Shown here one piece after another: positions 1-5,752 of a stretch of DNA of 5,833 bases (position 1 is the stretch's first letter; each line of letters starts with the position of its first letter). The stretch comes from an uncultured bacterium (GTDB taxonomy: Bacteria; Desulfobacterota; WTBG01). Below the pieces are notes generated by a model that made no database searches, was not told the DNA's origin, and saw only the letters and a list, made by a program, of their open reading frames with translations. Position numbers and translations under genes: made by a program. Location: the NCBI GenBank assembly GCA_938024025.1, contig CALJBY010000231.1, forward strand, positions 1 to 5,833, given 5' to 3'.

Positions 1-152
1 GGACGCGAGTGCCTTTTAACAAAATTGACCTTTTCAATAAGGGCGCCTTCTTTCTTGGCAATTACCCTGAGCAGCTTTCCAGACTTACCTTTCTCTTTCC
101 CGGCCATGACCATCACCTGGTCATCTTTTTTTACATGATACTTCTTAGACAT
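1..152 (-). CDS. rplX: 50S ribosomal protein L24 (5' part, cut by window edge)
   Basis: L24 binds near the 5' end of 23S rRNA and is one of the proteins that start 50S assembly. The visible 50 complete codons begin MSKKYHVKKDDQ and contain a KOW-type stretch (about residues 6-33, with VMVMAGKEKGKSGK) followed by the family's VNFVKRHSR block, so recognition is secure. The remaining half of this roughly 100-residue protein lies beyond base 1. The ATG at 152 is chosen because it gives the conserved MSKK start and has an AGAGG sequence 8 bases upstream (161-165). Two other ATGs just upstream (ending at 156 and 160) are out of frame. It follows rplN after 56 bases, as in the spc operon of most bacteria. 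It is intact as far as it can be read. Confidence 0.96.
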   Translation of the reverse strand, partial: MSKKYHVKKDDQVMVMAGKEKGKSGKLLRVIAKKEGALIEKVNFVKRHSR

Positions 153-159
153 ACATCCA

Positions 160-166
160 TCCTCTT
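160..166 (-). promoter_or_regulatory. Shine-Dalgarno site of rplX
   Basis: On the minus strand this reads AAGAGGA. The AGAGG core ends 8 bases before the ATG at 152. It decides the rplX start among three closely spaced ATG triplets. Confidence 0.7.
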
Positions 167-208
167 AAAGGAAGCAAACGGAGACACGTGACATGGAAAC
201 CCATTACG

Positions 209-577
209 CTAAAGCACCTCGGGGGCAAGTGAGATAATTTTCATAAATTTCTTTGCCCTAAGCTCCCGGGCAACCGGACCAAAAATACGTGTGCCAACAG
301 GTTCATTCTGAGGGTTGATTAAGACTGCTGAATTATTGCCAAAGCGGATATAGGTTCCGTCAGCACGTCGTATCTCCTTGGTGGTTCGCACGACAACCGC
401 CTTCATCACTTCTCCCTTTTTAACCTTTGAATTAGGAATAGCTTCTCGTACTGACACGACGACAACATCCCCTATCGTGGCATACCTTCTCCGCGTTCCG
501 CCAAGGACTTTAATACAAAAAAGCTTTTTAGCACCAGAATTATCAGCAGCGTCTAAAATAGTTTGTTCTTGAATCAT
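209..577 (-). CDS. rplN: 50S ribosomal protein L14
   Basis: L14 is a 23S rRNA-binding protein on the subunit interface of the 50S. It forms an intersubunit bridge and is the docking site of the silencing factor RsfS. The 122-residue product has the usual length and hallmarks: MIQEQT start, ADNSGAKK (residues 11-18), CIKVLGG (21-27), [11 protein letters not shown] (about 36-48), VKKGEV (52-57), [12 protein letters not shown] (77-88), and the C-terminal [13 protein letters not shown] and LAPEVL blocks. The ATG at 577 is preferred over an in-frame TTG at 589, which would add a four-residue tail absent from the family. Neither start has a recognisable Shine-Dalgarno sequence: the 38-base gap after rpsQ is pyrimidine and T rich and even contains CTCCT. 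Translation may depend on coupling to upstream genes or on S1. It is the first spc-type gene, with no promoter evident before it. Confidence 0.98.
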   Translation of the reverse strand: MIQEQTILDAADNSGAKKLFCIKVLGGTRRRYATIGDVVVVSVREAIPNSKVKKGEVMKAVVVRTTKEIRRADGTYIRFGNNSAVLINPQNEPVGTRIFGPVARELRAKKFMKIISLAPEVL

Positions 578-615
578 GGCAATAAACAAAAATAGGAGTT
601 TACGCTAATGAGCAC

Positions 616-873
616 TTAGGCTCTCTCTTCCAGTATCTCTCTGACATTCCACCTCTTGTGCTTGCTTAACGGGCGGCTTTCTACAATCAAAACTCTGTCT
701 CCAGCTTTGCACTGATTTTCTTTATCATGAGCTTTATACGTTGCTCTTTTTTTTATCAGCTTTTTATAAACAGGGTGCTTCACTAAACGACTGGTTTCCA
801 CCACTACCGTTTTATCCATCTTGTCGCTTACAACTGTACCCACTATGGTTCTTCTTAATCTTTTGGCATCCAT
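616..873 (-). CDS. rpsQ: 30S ribosomal protein S17
   Basis: S17 is an OB-fold primary binding protein of 16S rRNA in the body of the 30S subunit. The product is 85 residues, a normal length, with the family signature [14 protein letters not shown] (residues 12-25), then HPVYKK (33-38), YKAHD (46-50), [19 protein letters not shown] (57-75) and a short charged tail. The ATG at 873 is chosen because an AGGA lies 8 bases upstream (882-885). An in-frame TTG at 897 would add eight residues of no family similarity and lacks a good ribosome binding site. It lies 39 bases after rpmC and 38 bases before rplN and is the last gene of the S10-type cluster. A Cys at residue 55 is of no known significance. 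Confidence 0.98.
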   Translation of the reverse strand: MDAKRLRRTIVGTVVSDKMDKTVVVETSRLVKHPVYKKLIKKRATYKAHDKENQCKAGDRVLIVESRPLSKHKRWNVREILEERA

Positions 874-912
874 TTCTTCAATCCTGTTTGTAAGCAAGAG
901 ACTTCTGCGTCA

Positions 913-1104
913 CTACTGCGCTTGTTTCTCTCGCATAATAGTTTTGATCCTGGCCAAATCCCTCCGCACTTGACGAACCCGCATCTTATTTTCAAGTTGA
1001 GAAGTAGCTAGCTGAAATCTGAGATTAAATAATTCTTCAGAAATATCCTCTTCCCGCTTGCTCAGTTCTTCGAGCGTGAGCTCTCTTATTTCACTAGCCT
1101 TCAT
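913..1104 (-). CDS. rpmC: 50S ribosomal protein L29
   Basis: L29 is a small helical-hairpin protein at the polypeptide exit side of the 50S, next to L23, where it helps form the docking region for nascent-chain factors. The product has 63 residues, typical for the family. It starts [14 protein letters not shown], then has the conserved [12 protein letters not shown] (residues 24-35) and the second helix [13 protein letters not shown] (45-57). Two in-frame ATGs occur, at 1110 and 1104. The second is preferred because an AGGAG (1113-1117) lies 8 bases upstream of it but only 2 bases from the first, and because family members start MK.SE.R. The start lies inside the end of rplP: the two genes overlap by 11 bases (1094-1104) in different frames, which suggests coupled translation. 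Confidence 0.97.
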   Translation of the reverse strand: MKASEIRELTLEELSKREEDISEELFNLRFQLATSQLENKMRVRQVRRDLARIKTIMREKQAQ

Positions 1105-1516
1105 AAGCATGGCTCCTGGAGAGAAATTTAGTAGCTAGGGGAAGTTTATGAGAAGCTAACCTGCAGGCCTCACGAGCTACTTCCTCGGGAATCCCCTCTA
1201 ATTCATAGAGGACCCTTCCGGGTTTTATCACGGCAACCCATTCAGCTGGATCTCCCTTACCCTTTCCCATCCTCGTTTCAGTTGGTTTGCTGGTTATGGG
1301 TTTATCGGGAAATATTCTGATCCAGACTTTCCCAACCCTCTTGATGTGGCGTGTTATCACTATACGGGCAGCTTCAATCTGCTTGGCGGTTATCCAGCCA
1401 CATCCTTCAGCCTGGAGGCCATAGTCACCGAAGGAGAGATAGCACCCCTTAGAGGCAACCCCCTTCCTTCTTCCTCTCATCTGTTTTCTATGTTTTACCT
1501 TTTTAGGGGCTAACAT
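1094..1516 (-). CDS. rplP: 50S ribosomal protein L16
   Basis: L16 joins late in 50S assembly and lies by the A site and central protuberance, where it helps position tRNA. The 140-residue product matches the family over its length: [16 protein letters not shown] (residues 1-16), FGDYGLQA (29-36), [12 protein letters not shown] (40-51), [11 protein letters not shown] (63-73), ETRMGKGKG (80-88), KPGRVLYEL (98-106), and [16 protein letters not shown] (111-126). It ends in a few extra residues, SHAYEG. Arg82 in the RMGKGKG motif corresponds to the arginine hydroxylated in E. coli L16. Whether it is modified here is unknown. The ATG at 1516 has a GAGGG (1526-1530) 9 bases upstream. It sits 32 bases after rpsC, and its TAG stop is inside rpmC. 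Confidence 0.98.
   Translation of the reverse strand: MLAPKKVKHRKQMRGRRKGVASKGCYLSFGDYGLQAEGCGWITAKQIEAARIVITRHIKRVGKVWIRIFPDKPITSKPTETRMGKGKGDPAEWVAVIKPGRVLYELEGIPEEVAREACRLASHKLPLATKFLSRSHAYEG
1113..1117 (-). promoter_or_regulatory. Shine-Dalgarno site of rpmC inside rplP
   Basis: On the minus strand this reads AGGAG and lies within the last codons of rplP. It is 8 bases before the ATG at 1104 and 2 bases before the ATG at 1110, so it selects the shorter rpmC start. Confidence 0.75.
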
Positions 1517-1548
1517 GCGTCGAAACCCTCGTGTTTCTCTTTTCTGGT

Positions 1549-2172
1549 TTAAGAATCTTTTTCTTTATTTATCCAAACTTTAACACCAATGAGGCCATAG
1601 GTTGTTAATGCTTCAGCAAAGCCATAATCGATGTTAGCGCGGAGGGTATGAAGGGGAACCCTGCCTTCTCGATACCACTCCTGGCGTGCGATTTCAGCAC
1701 CGCCCAGCCTTCCGGCACAGGAAACCTTAATACCAAGCGCCCCGAACTTAAGAGCTGTTGAAACACTCTTCTTAATTGCCCGTCTGAATGCTACCCTTCG
1801 AATCAATTGGAGAGCAATGCTTTCAGCAACCAGTTGGGCATCAAGGTCCGGTTTTTTTACTTCATGAATATTGATATAAATTTCCTTATCTGTCAGGGCT
1901 TGCAGCTCTTTTTTCAGCTGATCTATTTCAGCACCTTTCCGCCCGATAACCATTCCAGGACGGGAAGTAAAAATATTTATTCGTATTTTACTCGTTGCCC
2001 GTTCGATCTCTATTTTTGACACCCCGGCCTGATACAACTTTTTTTTCAGGTATTTCCGAATGGTCAAATCTTCCTGCAGCAATTCTCCAAAATCATTTTC
2101 AGCATACCATCGTGATACCCAGGTCCTATTAATGCCTAAACGGAAACCGATTGGATGAACCTTCTGACCCAC
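1549..2172 (-). CDS. rpsC: 30S ribosomal protein S3
   Basis: S3 lies at the mRNA entry channel in the head of the 30S subunit and takes part in mRNA unwinding. The 207-residue product starts with the family's [12 protein letters not shown]. It has an N-terminal type II KH domain (about residues 38-106) with the VIGRKG loop (75-80), and then the C-terminal S3 domain with RRVAFRRA (125-132), [13 protein letters not shown] (151-163), [13 protein letters not shown] (166-179) and [10 protein letters not shown] (192-201). It is at the short end of the family range because it lacks the long basic tail seen in many species. The start is GTG at 2172, fixed by the strongest ribosome binding site in the window (AGGAGG, 6 bases upstream) and by the conserved N-terminus. 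It follows rplV by 45 bases and precedes rplP by 32. Confidence 0.99.
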   Translation of the reverse strand: MGQKVHPIGFRLGINRTWVSRWYAENDFGELLQEDLTIRKYLKKKLYQAGVSKIEIERATSKIRINIFTSRPGMVIGRKGAEIDQLKKELQALTDKEIYINIHEVKKPDLDAQLVAESIALQLIRRVAFRRAIKKSVSTALKFGALGIKVSCAGRLGGAEIARQEWYREGRVPLHTLRANIDYGFAEALTTYGLIGVKVWINKEKDS

Positions 2173-2176
2173 AGTA

Positions 2177-2185
2177 CTCCTCCTT
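2177..2185 (-). promoter_or_regulatory. Strong Shine-Dalgarno site of rpsC
   Basis: On the minus strand this reads AAGGAGGAG. The AGGAGG core (2179-2184) is 6 bases from the GTG start at 2172. It is the closest match to the canonical anti-16S sequence in the window and supports a GTG start for rpsC. Confidence 0.85.
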
Positions 2186-2217
2186 ACGTGCTATGAAAAA
2201 ACGTGACTTAAGCGCAG

Positions 2218-2550
2218 TTAATCCTCTTCAACAATAATGGTGATATGACTCATCCGTTTTAAAATTCTCGTTCCTCTTCCCATCGCTCTGGCACGAAACC
2301 GCTTCATCGTAGGACCCTCATCAACCGTAATGCGCTTCACCACAAGCGTATCAACATCAACTCCTTGCCGTTGTCCTGCATTGGCGACGGCCGATTTTAA
2401 CACCTTGGCAATTACGGGGGCAGAGGACTTGGGAGTAAACATGAGGAGATTCAAGGCATCCTCTACCTTCTTACCTCTAACCAGATCGGCTACCAGCCTC
2501 ACTTTTTGAGCAGATATTCTAATGTATTTTGCGCGGGCGACTGTTTCCAT
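2218..2550 (-). CDS. rplV: 50S ribosomal protein L22
   Basis: L22 binds all domains of 23S rRNA. Its long beta-hairpin lines the nascent-peptide exit tunnel opposite L4, and mutations there are known to affect macrolide action in other bacteria. The 110-residue product has the usual length: [23 protein letters not shown] (residues 5-27), [25 protein letters not shown] (about 31-58), then the hairpin with [23 protein letters not shown] (77-99) and the closing SHITIIVEE. No hairpin deletion or insertion is obvious. The ATG at 2550 gives the conserved N-terminus, but the 24 bases between the rpsS stop and this ATG hold no Shine-Dalgarno-like sequence. Re-initiation after rpsS is a plausible explanation. 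Confidence 0.98.
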   Translation of the reverse strand: METVARAKYIRISAQKVRLVADLVRGKKVEDALNLLMFTPKSSAPVIAKVLKSAVANAGQRQGVDVDTLVVKRITVDEGPTMKRFRARAMGRGTRILKRMSHITIIVEED

Positions 2551-2574
2551 AGGGCATCAGTTAGTAAGGGTTAA

Positions 2575-2871
2575 TTACTTTTTCTCAGGGCTTTTTCCTT
2601 TGGTCTTCTTTCGGTCACCTGAATGGCTATGAAAGGTTCTCGTCGGCGAAAACTCACCCAGTTTATGGCCCACCATATCTTCGGTAACAAACACCGGCAT
2701 GAATTTTTTTCCATTGTGGACGGCAAAGGTAAGACCAATCATTTCTGGCAAGACCGTGGACCGGCGGGACCAGGTTTTGATCACCTTTTGACTCTTTGTT
2801 TCATTTGCTGTCACTACCTTTTTCCAAAGGCTTTCTTGAATATAGGGACCCTTTTTTATCGAACGAGGCAT
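2575..2871 (-). CDS. rpsS: 30S ribosomal protein S19
   Basis: S19 lies in the 30S head with S13 and contacts the 50S central protuberance and the A-site tRNA side. The 98-residue product reads [19 protein letters not shown] at the N-terminus, then [19 protein letters not shown] (residues 31-49), [23 protein letters not shown] (51-74), and the P.RTF.SHSG signature at 76-85, followed by a lysine-rich tail as is usual. The ATG at 2871 has an AAGGA 7 bases upstream (2879-2883). It follows rplB after 37 bases and precedes rplV by 24, the standard S10-operon order. Confidence 0.98.
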   Translation of the reverse strand: MPRSIKKGPYIQESLWKKVVTANETKSQKVIKTWSRRSTVLPEMIGLTFAVHNGKKFMPVFVTEDMVGHKLGEFSPTRTFHSHSGDRKKTKGKSPEKK

Positions 2872-2908
2872 TTTGTTTTCCTTTATACCCTAACGTATGA
2901 ATTAATCC

Positions 2909-3742
2909 TTACCGCTTTTTGCCAGCCCTTCTCACGATATACTTATTGCTCGGTTTGTTCTTGTCTCTCGTTTTAAAGCCCTTGGTAGGAACCCCCCAGG
3001 GAGTAACGGGATGACGACCACCTGATGATTTCCCTTCACCCCCCCCTAAAGGATGATCAACGGGATTCATGGCAACTCCCCGTACTTTAGGTCTCCTGCC
3101 CAGCCATCGGGTTTTACCGGCCTTACCCAGGGATCTGTTTTCATGGTCGATATTGGAAACCTGCCCTATGGTAGCATAGCAATCAAGGAGCACCATACGC
3201 ACTTCATTTGAGGGACATTTTACCTGGGCATACTTCCCTTCCTTAGCCATCAGCTGGCCGGAAGCTCCTGCACTTCTTATCAGCTGCGCTCCCTTTTTTG
3301 GTTTAAGCTCAACATTGTGGATTACGGTCCCGACAGGGATATTCCTTAAGGGAAGGGCATTACCCGGTTTGATTTCTGCATTCTCACCCGAAAGGACAAC
3401 ATCACCGAGACCCAACCCCACGGGTGCCAGAATATAGCTCTTTGCTCCATCCCGGTAGTGCAGGAGCGCAATACGCGCAGAGCGGTTAGGATCATACTCA
3501 ATACTTGCCACTGTAGCGGGAATCGCGTTTTTATCCCTTTTAAAGTCTATGAGACGGAATTGCCGCTTATGTCCCCCGCCCCGATGCCTGCAGGTAATAC
3601 GACCATTTACATTCCTTCCCCCTGTCTTCGGGAGCGGCCGCAGGAGGCTCTTCTCCGGTTTTGAGCGCGTCACTTCCTCGAAACTCGATCCGACCTGGAA
3701 TCTTCTACCTGGAGATGTTGGTTTGAAAAGTTTATTAGCCAT
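2909..3742 (-). CDS. rplB: 50S ribosomal protein L2
   Basis: L2 is a primary 23S rRNA-binding protein near the peptidyl-transferase centre and is needed for subunit association. The 277-residue product has the full domain order: basic N-terminal extension with KPTSPGRR (residues 7-14), [17 protein letters not shown] (42-60), the OB-fold (about 70-130), the SH3-like domain with GTVIHNVEL (138-146), [14 protein letters not shown] (156-169), and the C-terminal [16 protein letters not shown] loop (221-237) and [12 protein letters not shown] (244-255). His230 aligns with the functionally important His229 of E. coli (numbered without Met) and is kept. The second His of the usual DHPHGGGEG motif is Leu232 here. 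A run of eight G (3039-3046) encodes the glycines and is in frame. The ATG at 3742 has no Shine-Dalgarno sequence in the preceding 47-base gap. Confidence 0.99.
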   Translation of the reverse strand: MANKLFKPTSPGRRFQVGSSFEEVTRSKPEKSLLRPLPKTGGRNVNGRITCRHRGGGHKRQFRLIDFKRDKNAIPATVASIEYDPNRSARIALLHYRDGAKSYILAPVGLGLGDVVLSGENAEIKPGNALPLRNIPVGTVIHNVELKPKKGAQLIRSAGASGQLMAKEGKYAQVKCPSNEVRMVLLDCYATIGQVSNIDHENRSLGKAGKTRWLGRRPKVRGVAMNPVDHPLGGGEGKSSGGRHPVTPWGVPTKGFKTRDKNKPSNKYIVRRAGKKR

Positions 3743-3789
3743 ACGAACACTGATTGAATGAGGTTAGTATTAATAACGTGTACAGGGTG

Positions 3790-4080
3790 CTACACTCCTT
3801 CAAAGAAATCTATGCGTTCACCCTCTTTTAAGGTAACGACCGCTTTCTTCCAGTCTGCCTTCTTGCCCTCAGACCGTCCCAGCCGTTTCCTCTTACCGAG
3901 CATATTGATGGTACGGACTTTGAGAACCTTAACATTAAAGAGTTTTTTTACTGCCTCTTTAATCTCTATTTTATTAGCCCTTGGATCAACCGCAAAAGCA
4001 ATCTGGTTTAATTCCTCTTTCATGATGTTGCTTTTTTCTGTAATGAGCGGTTTTTTTAAAACACTGTATCGATTTTTCAT
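3790..4080 (-). CDS. rplW: 50S ribosomal protein L23
   Basis: L23 sits at the peptide exit port of the 50S and is the docking site for trigger factor and the signal recognition particle. The 96-residue product starts [16 protein letters not shown], the family's N-terminal signature. It continues with [20 protein letters not shown] (residues 31-50), [15 protein letters not shown] (about 54-69) and the terminal [21 protein letters not shown]. The ATG at 4080 overlaps the rplD stop as ATGA, a classic re-initiation arrangement, and has no Shine-Dalgarno sequence of its own. An in-frame GTG at 4113 would add eleven residues unlike the family and is not favoured. A 47-base gap separates it from rplB. 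Confidence 0.98.
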   Translation of the reverse strand: MKNRYSVLKKPLITEKSNIMKEELNQIAFAVDPRANKIEIKEAVKKLFNVKVLKVRTINMLGKRKRLGRSEGKKADWKKAVVTLKEGERIDFFEGV

Positions 4081-4703
4081 GAGGACAATGACCGCGTTAT
4101 GGTTTCTACGCACGCTTTAGTAATCACCAGTTTATCATATCTCAAAATATCATAGACGTTAACACCTTCAGGCCGCAATACCTTGACAAACGGCACATTG
4201 TGTGCTGACTTTTCAAGCGTACTGTTGTCGCTGTCTATGATACAGGCACTGTCTATGGCGAGGTCCTTCAGTATGGCGACGAAGGCTTTTGTCTTAATCT
4301 CGGGGAGATTAAAGCTATCCACAATAAGCAGTTTGTTCTCCTGTAATTTCACACTTAATGCGGATCGGAGGGCAGCTTTCTTGACTTTTTTGTTCAACCG
4401 ATAGGAATGGTCTCTGGGGGAAGGGCCGAAGGTCACACCACCGCCTTTCCACAGGGGAGACCTAATGGAACCTACCCGTGCCCGTCCTGTACCTTTTTGC
4501 CGCCACGGTTTTTTGCCACCACCACGCACATCTACTCTATTTTTGGCACAGGCCGTGCCTGTTCTTCTGCTGGCAAGTTGCATCTTCACCGCTTCGTAAA
4601 AAAGGTGGGGCTTAACTTCGCAGCCAAACACCTTCTCTTCCAGGTCGAGCTGCGCCACTGTTTCGTTATTCGTGTTGTGTACTGTAACTGAATAGCTGCT
4701 CAC
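4077..4703 (-). CDS. rplD: 50S ribosomal protein L4
   Basis: L4 is an early 23S rRNA binder whose long loop lines the exit tunnel and contributes to macrolide sensitivity. In E. coli it also represses its own operon, but the leader used there cannot be seen here. The 208-residue product has the N-terminal strands with EEKVFG (residues 22-27), the extended tunnel loop (about 45-105) with [17 protein letters not shown] (60-76), [17 protein letters not shown] (78-94) and DHSYRLNKK (98-106), and a C-terminal alpha/beta part ending with [14 protein letters not shown]. The start is GTG at 4703, overlapping the rplC stop as GTGA. A GGTGA (4708-4712) four bases upstream can serve as ribosome binding site. 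Its own stop overlaps the rplW start. Confidence 0.98.
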   Translation of the reverse strand: MSSYSVTVHNTNNETVAQLDLEEKVFGCEVKPHLFYEAVKMQLASRRTGTACAKNRVDVRGGGKKPWRQKGTGRARVGSIRSPLWKGGGVTFGPSPRDHSYRLNKKVKKAALRSALSVKLQENKLLIVDSFNLPEIKTKAFVAILKDLAIDSACIIDSDNSTLEKSAHNVPFVKVLRPEGVNVYDILRYDKLVITKACVETITRSLSS

Positions 4704-5353
4704 TTCTTCACCGGTTTGTCAGTTAGTTGTTTTAGTGAGGGCTTGATGATAATCATCCCATTCTTGCCACCGGGAACAGACCCCTTGATAAAGAGCAGGT
4801 TTTTTTCCGGCTGCCGATCTACAACCTCAAGGCCTTCGGCGGTAACTGTTGCTGAACCTTTGTGCCCGGGCATTTTTTTCCCTTTAAACACCCGCGCGGG
4901 ATAGGCACTCGCTCCGATGGAACCCGGACGGCGGTGCGTTGTTGAACCATGGCCAGCAGGTCCTCCCCCGAAACCCCACCGCTTCATTACGCCGGCAAAC
5001 CCTTTACCCTTGCTCACACCGGTTATCCTGACCTTTTGCCCGACCTCAAAGATCTCAACATTAAGCGCCTGCCCCAACTGATAGGGCTCCACATCGTCTA
5101 CGGTAAATTCTTTGAGAACAGAAAAGGAAGCGGTACCAGCTTTTTTAAAGTGTCCTTGCTGGGGTTTTTTTACTTTACTCTCCTTCTTAGGAAGAAATCC
5201 GAGCTGGAGGGCATTATACCCCTCCTTTTCTTTGTTTTTTATCTGAACGACTGAACAGGGACCAGCCTCTATCACGGTAATGGGTATTACATCCCCCTCT
5301 GCAGAAAAGATCTGCGCCATTCCCAGCTTTCGTCCAATTAATCCAAGAGACAC
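4700..5353 (-). CDS. rplC: 50S ribosomal protein L3
   Basis: L3 is one of the proteins that initiate 50S assembly. Its central extension reaches to the peptidyl-transferase centre. The 217-residue product starts SLGLIGRKLGMAQIF after the initiator, then has CSVVQIKNKEKEGYNALQLGF (residues 33-53) and the core KGKGFAGVMKRWGFGGGPAGHGS (115-137), HRRPGSIGASAYPARVFKGKKMPGHKG (140-166) and a C-terminal LLFIKGSVPGGKNG (186-199). The glutamine that PrmB methylates in E. coli (GQNQTPGKVF context) is absent: this protein reads GASAYPARVF. The start is GTG at 5353, with AAGGAG (5365-5370) 11 bases upstream, a rather long spacing. No in-frame ATG precedes it. It follows rpsJ by 36 bases, and its stop overlaps the rplD start. 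Confidence 0.98.
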   Translation of the reverse strand: MSLGLIGRKLGMAQIFSAEGDVIPITVIEAGPCSVVQIKNKEKEGYNALQLGFLPKKESKVKKPQQGHFKKAGTASFSVLKEFTVDDVEPYQLGQALNVEIFEVGQKVRITGVSKGKGFAGVMKRWGFGGGPAGHGSTTHRRPGSIGASAYPARVFKGKKMPGHKGSATVTAEGLEVVDRQPEKNLLFIKGSVPGGKNGMIIIKPSLKQLTDKPVKK

Positions 5354-5389
5354 GTTACTGTTTTCTCCTTCGTGAGGCAGTACAGTTTT

Positions 5390-5698
5390 TTAAAGTTTGA
5401 TCTCTACATCAACCCCTGCTGACAGGTCTAAACGCATGAGCGCATCAACCGTTTGCTGCGTGGGTTCCAGTATATCGAGCAACCGCTTATGTGTTCTCAT
5501 TTCAAACTGTTCTCGTGACTTTTTATCAACATGTGGAGACCGCAACACACAATATTTATTGATTACCGTAGGTAAAGGGATGGGACCTACCACCTTAGCG
5601 CCCGTTCGCTTAACCGTATCAACTATTTCTACCGCTGACTGATCAAGCAACTTATGATCATATGCCTTTAACCGTATCCGTATCTTCTGTTCAGCCAT
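5390..5698 (-). CDS. rpsJ: 30S ribosomal protein S10
   Basis: S10 is a 30S head protein. In well-studied bacteria it also acts as the NusE partner of NusB and NusG in antitermination and transcription-translation coupling. The 102-residue product is highly typical: [18 protein letters not shown] (residues 5-22), [14 protein letters not shown] (31-44), the ribosome-binding loop with [22 protein letters not shown] (51-73), and the end [12 protein letters not shown]. The ATG at 5698 is chosen because GAGGTG (5705-5710) lies 6 bases upstream. An in-frame GTG at 5707 would add three residues and would overlap this ribosome binding site. It is the first gene of the S10 cluster, only 54 bases after tuf. 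Confidence 0.99.
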   Translation of the reverse strand: MAEQKIRIRLKAYDHKLLDQSAVEIVDTVKRTGAKVVGPIPLPTVINKYCVLRSPHVDKKSREQFEMRTHKRLLDILEPTQQTVDALMRLDLSAGVDVEIKL

Positions 5699-5704
5699 CA
5701 CCTT

Positions 5705-5711
5705 CACCTCT
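5705..5711 (-). promoter_or_regulatory. Shine-Dalgarno site of rpsJ
   Basis: On the minus strand this reads AGAGGTG. Its GAGGTG core ends 6 bases before the ATG at 5698, which favours that start over the in-frame GTG at 5707 that lies within the site. Confidence 0.75.
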
Positions 5712-5736
5712 AAAGCAGATAGTCACAGGGTTACCC

Positions 5737-5749
5737 ACGATCGTATCGT
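5737..5749 (-). repeat. Small inverted repeat between tuf and rpsJ
   Basis: On the minus strand ACGAT and ATCGT pair around a three-base loop (ACG), giving a perfect 5-bp stem that begins three bases after the tuf stop codon. No T-tract follows; the next bases are GGGTAACCC. It is therefore not a standard intrinsic terminator. It could be a weak RNA processing or attenuation structure, or chance. Confidence 0.35.
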
Positions 5750-5752
5750 TTA

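Noticed and set aside
9..191. Open frame of 60 codons on the plus strand covering the start of rplX
   Set aside because: It is antisense to L24. The hydrophobic stretch comes from the complement of lysine-rich codons.
574..589. TTG start for rplN at 589
   Set aside because: It would add MFIA before the conserved MIQEQT start of L14 and has no ribosome binding site.
578..615. Possible spc promoter with TATTTT as a -10 box before rplN
   Set aside because: No acceptable -35 box lies at the right distance, and such T-rich hexamers are expected by chance in this spacer.
2623..2976. Open frame of 117 codons on the plus strand opposite rpsS and the end of rplB
   Set aside because: It is antisense to two well-conserved ribosomal genes, resembles no family I know, and straddles their junction. 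It is best explained as a chance frame shaped by the codon use of the real genes.
3758..4120. Open frame of 120 codons on the plus strand opposite rplW
   Set aside because: It is Leu, Phe and Ser rich, as expected from the complement of a Lys- and Glu-rich ribosomal gene, and has no recognisable domain. Its hydrophobic look is an artefact of complementing lysine codons.
4407..4691. Open frame of 94 codons on the plus strand opposite rplD, and similar ones at 4949-5254 and 5397-5642
   Set aside because: All lie fully within conserved genes on the other strand and show no independent ribosome binding site or family resemblance.
5734..5752. Possible rho-independent terminator after tuf
   Set aside because: The stem is only 5 bp and is followed by GGGTAACCC rather than a T-tract, so termination is not supported.
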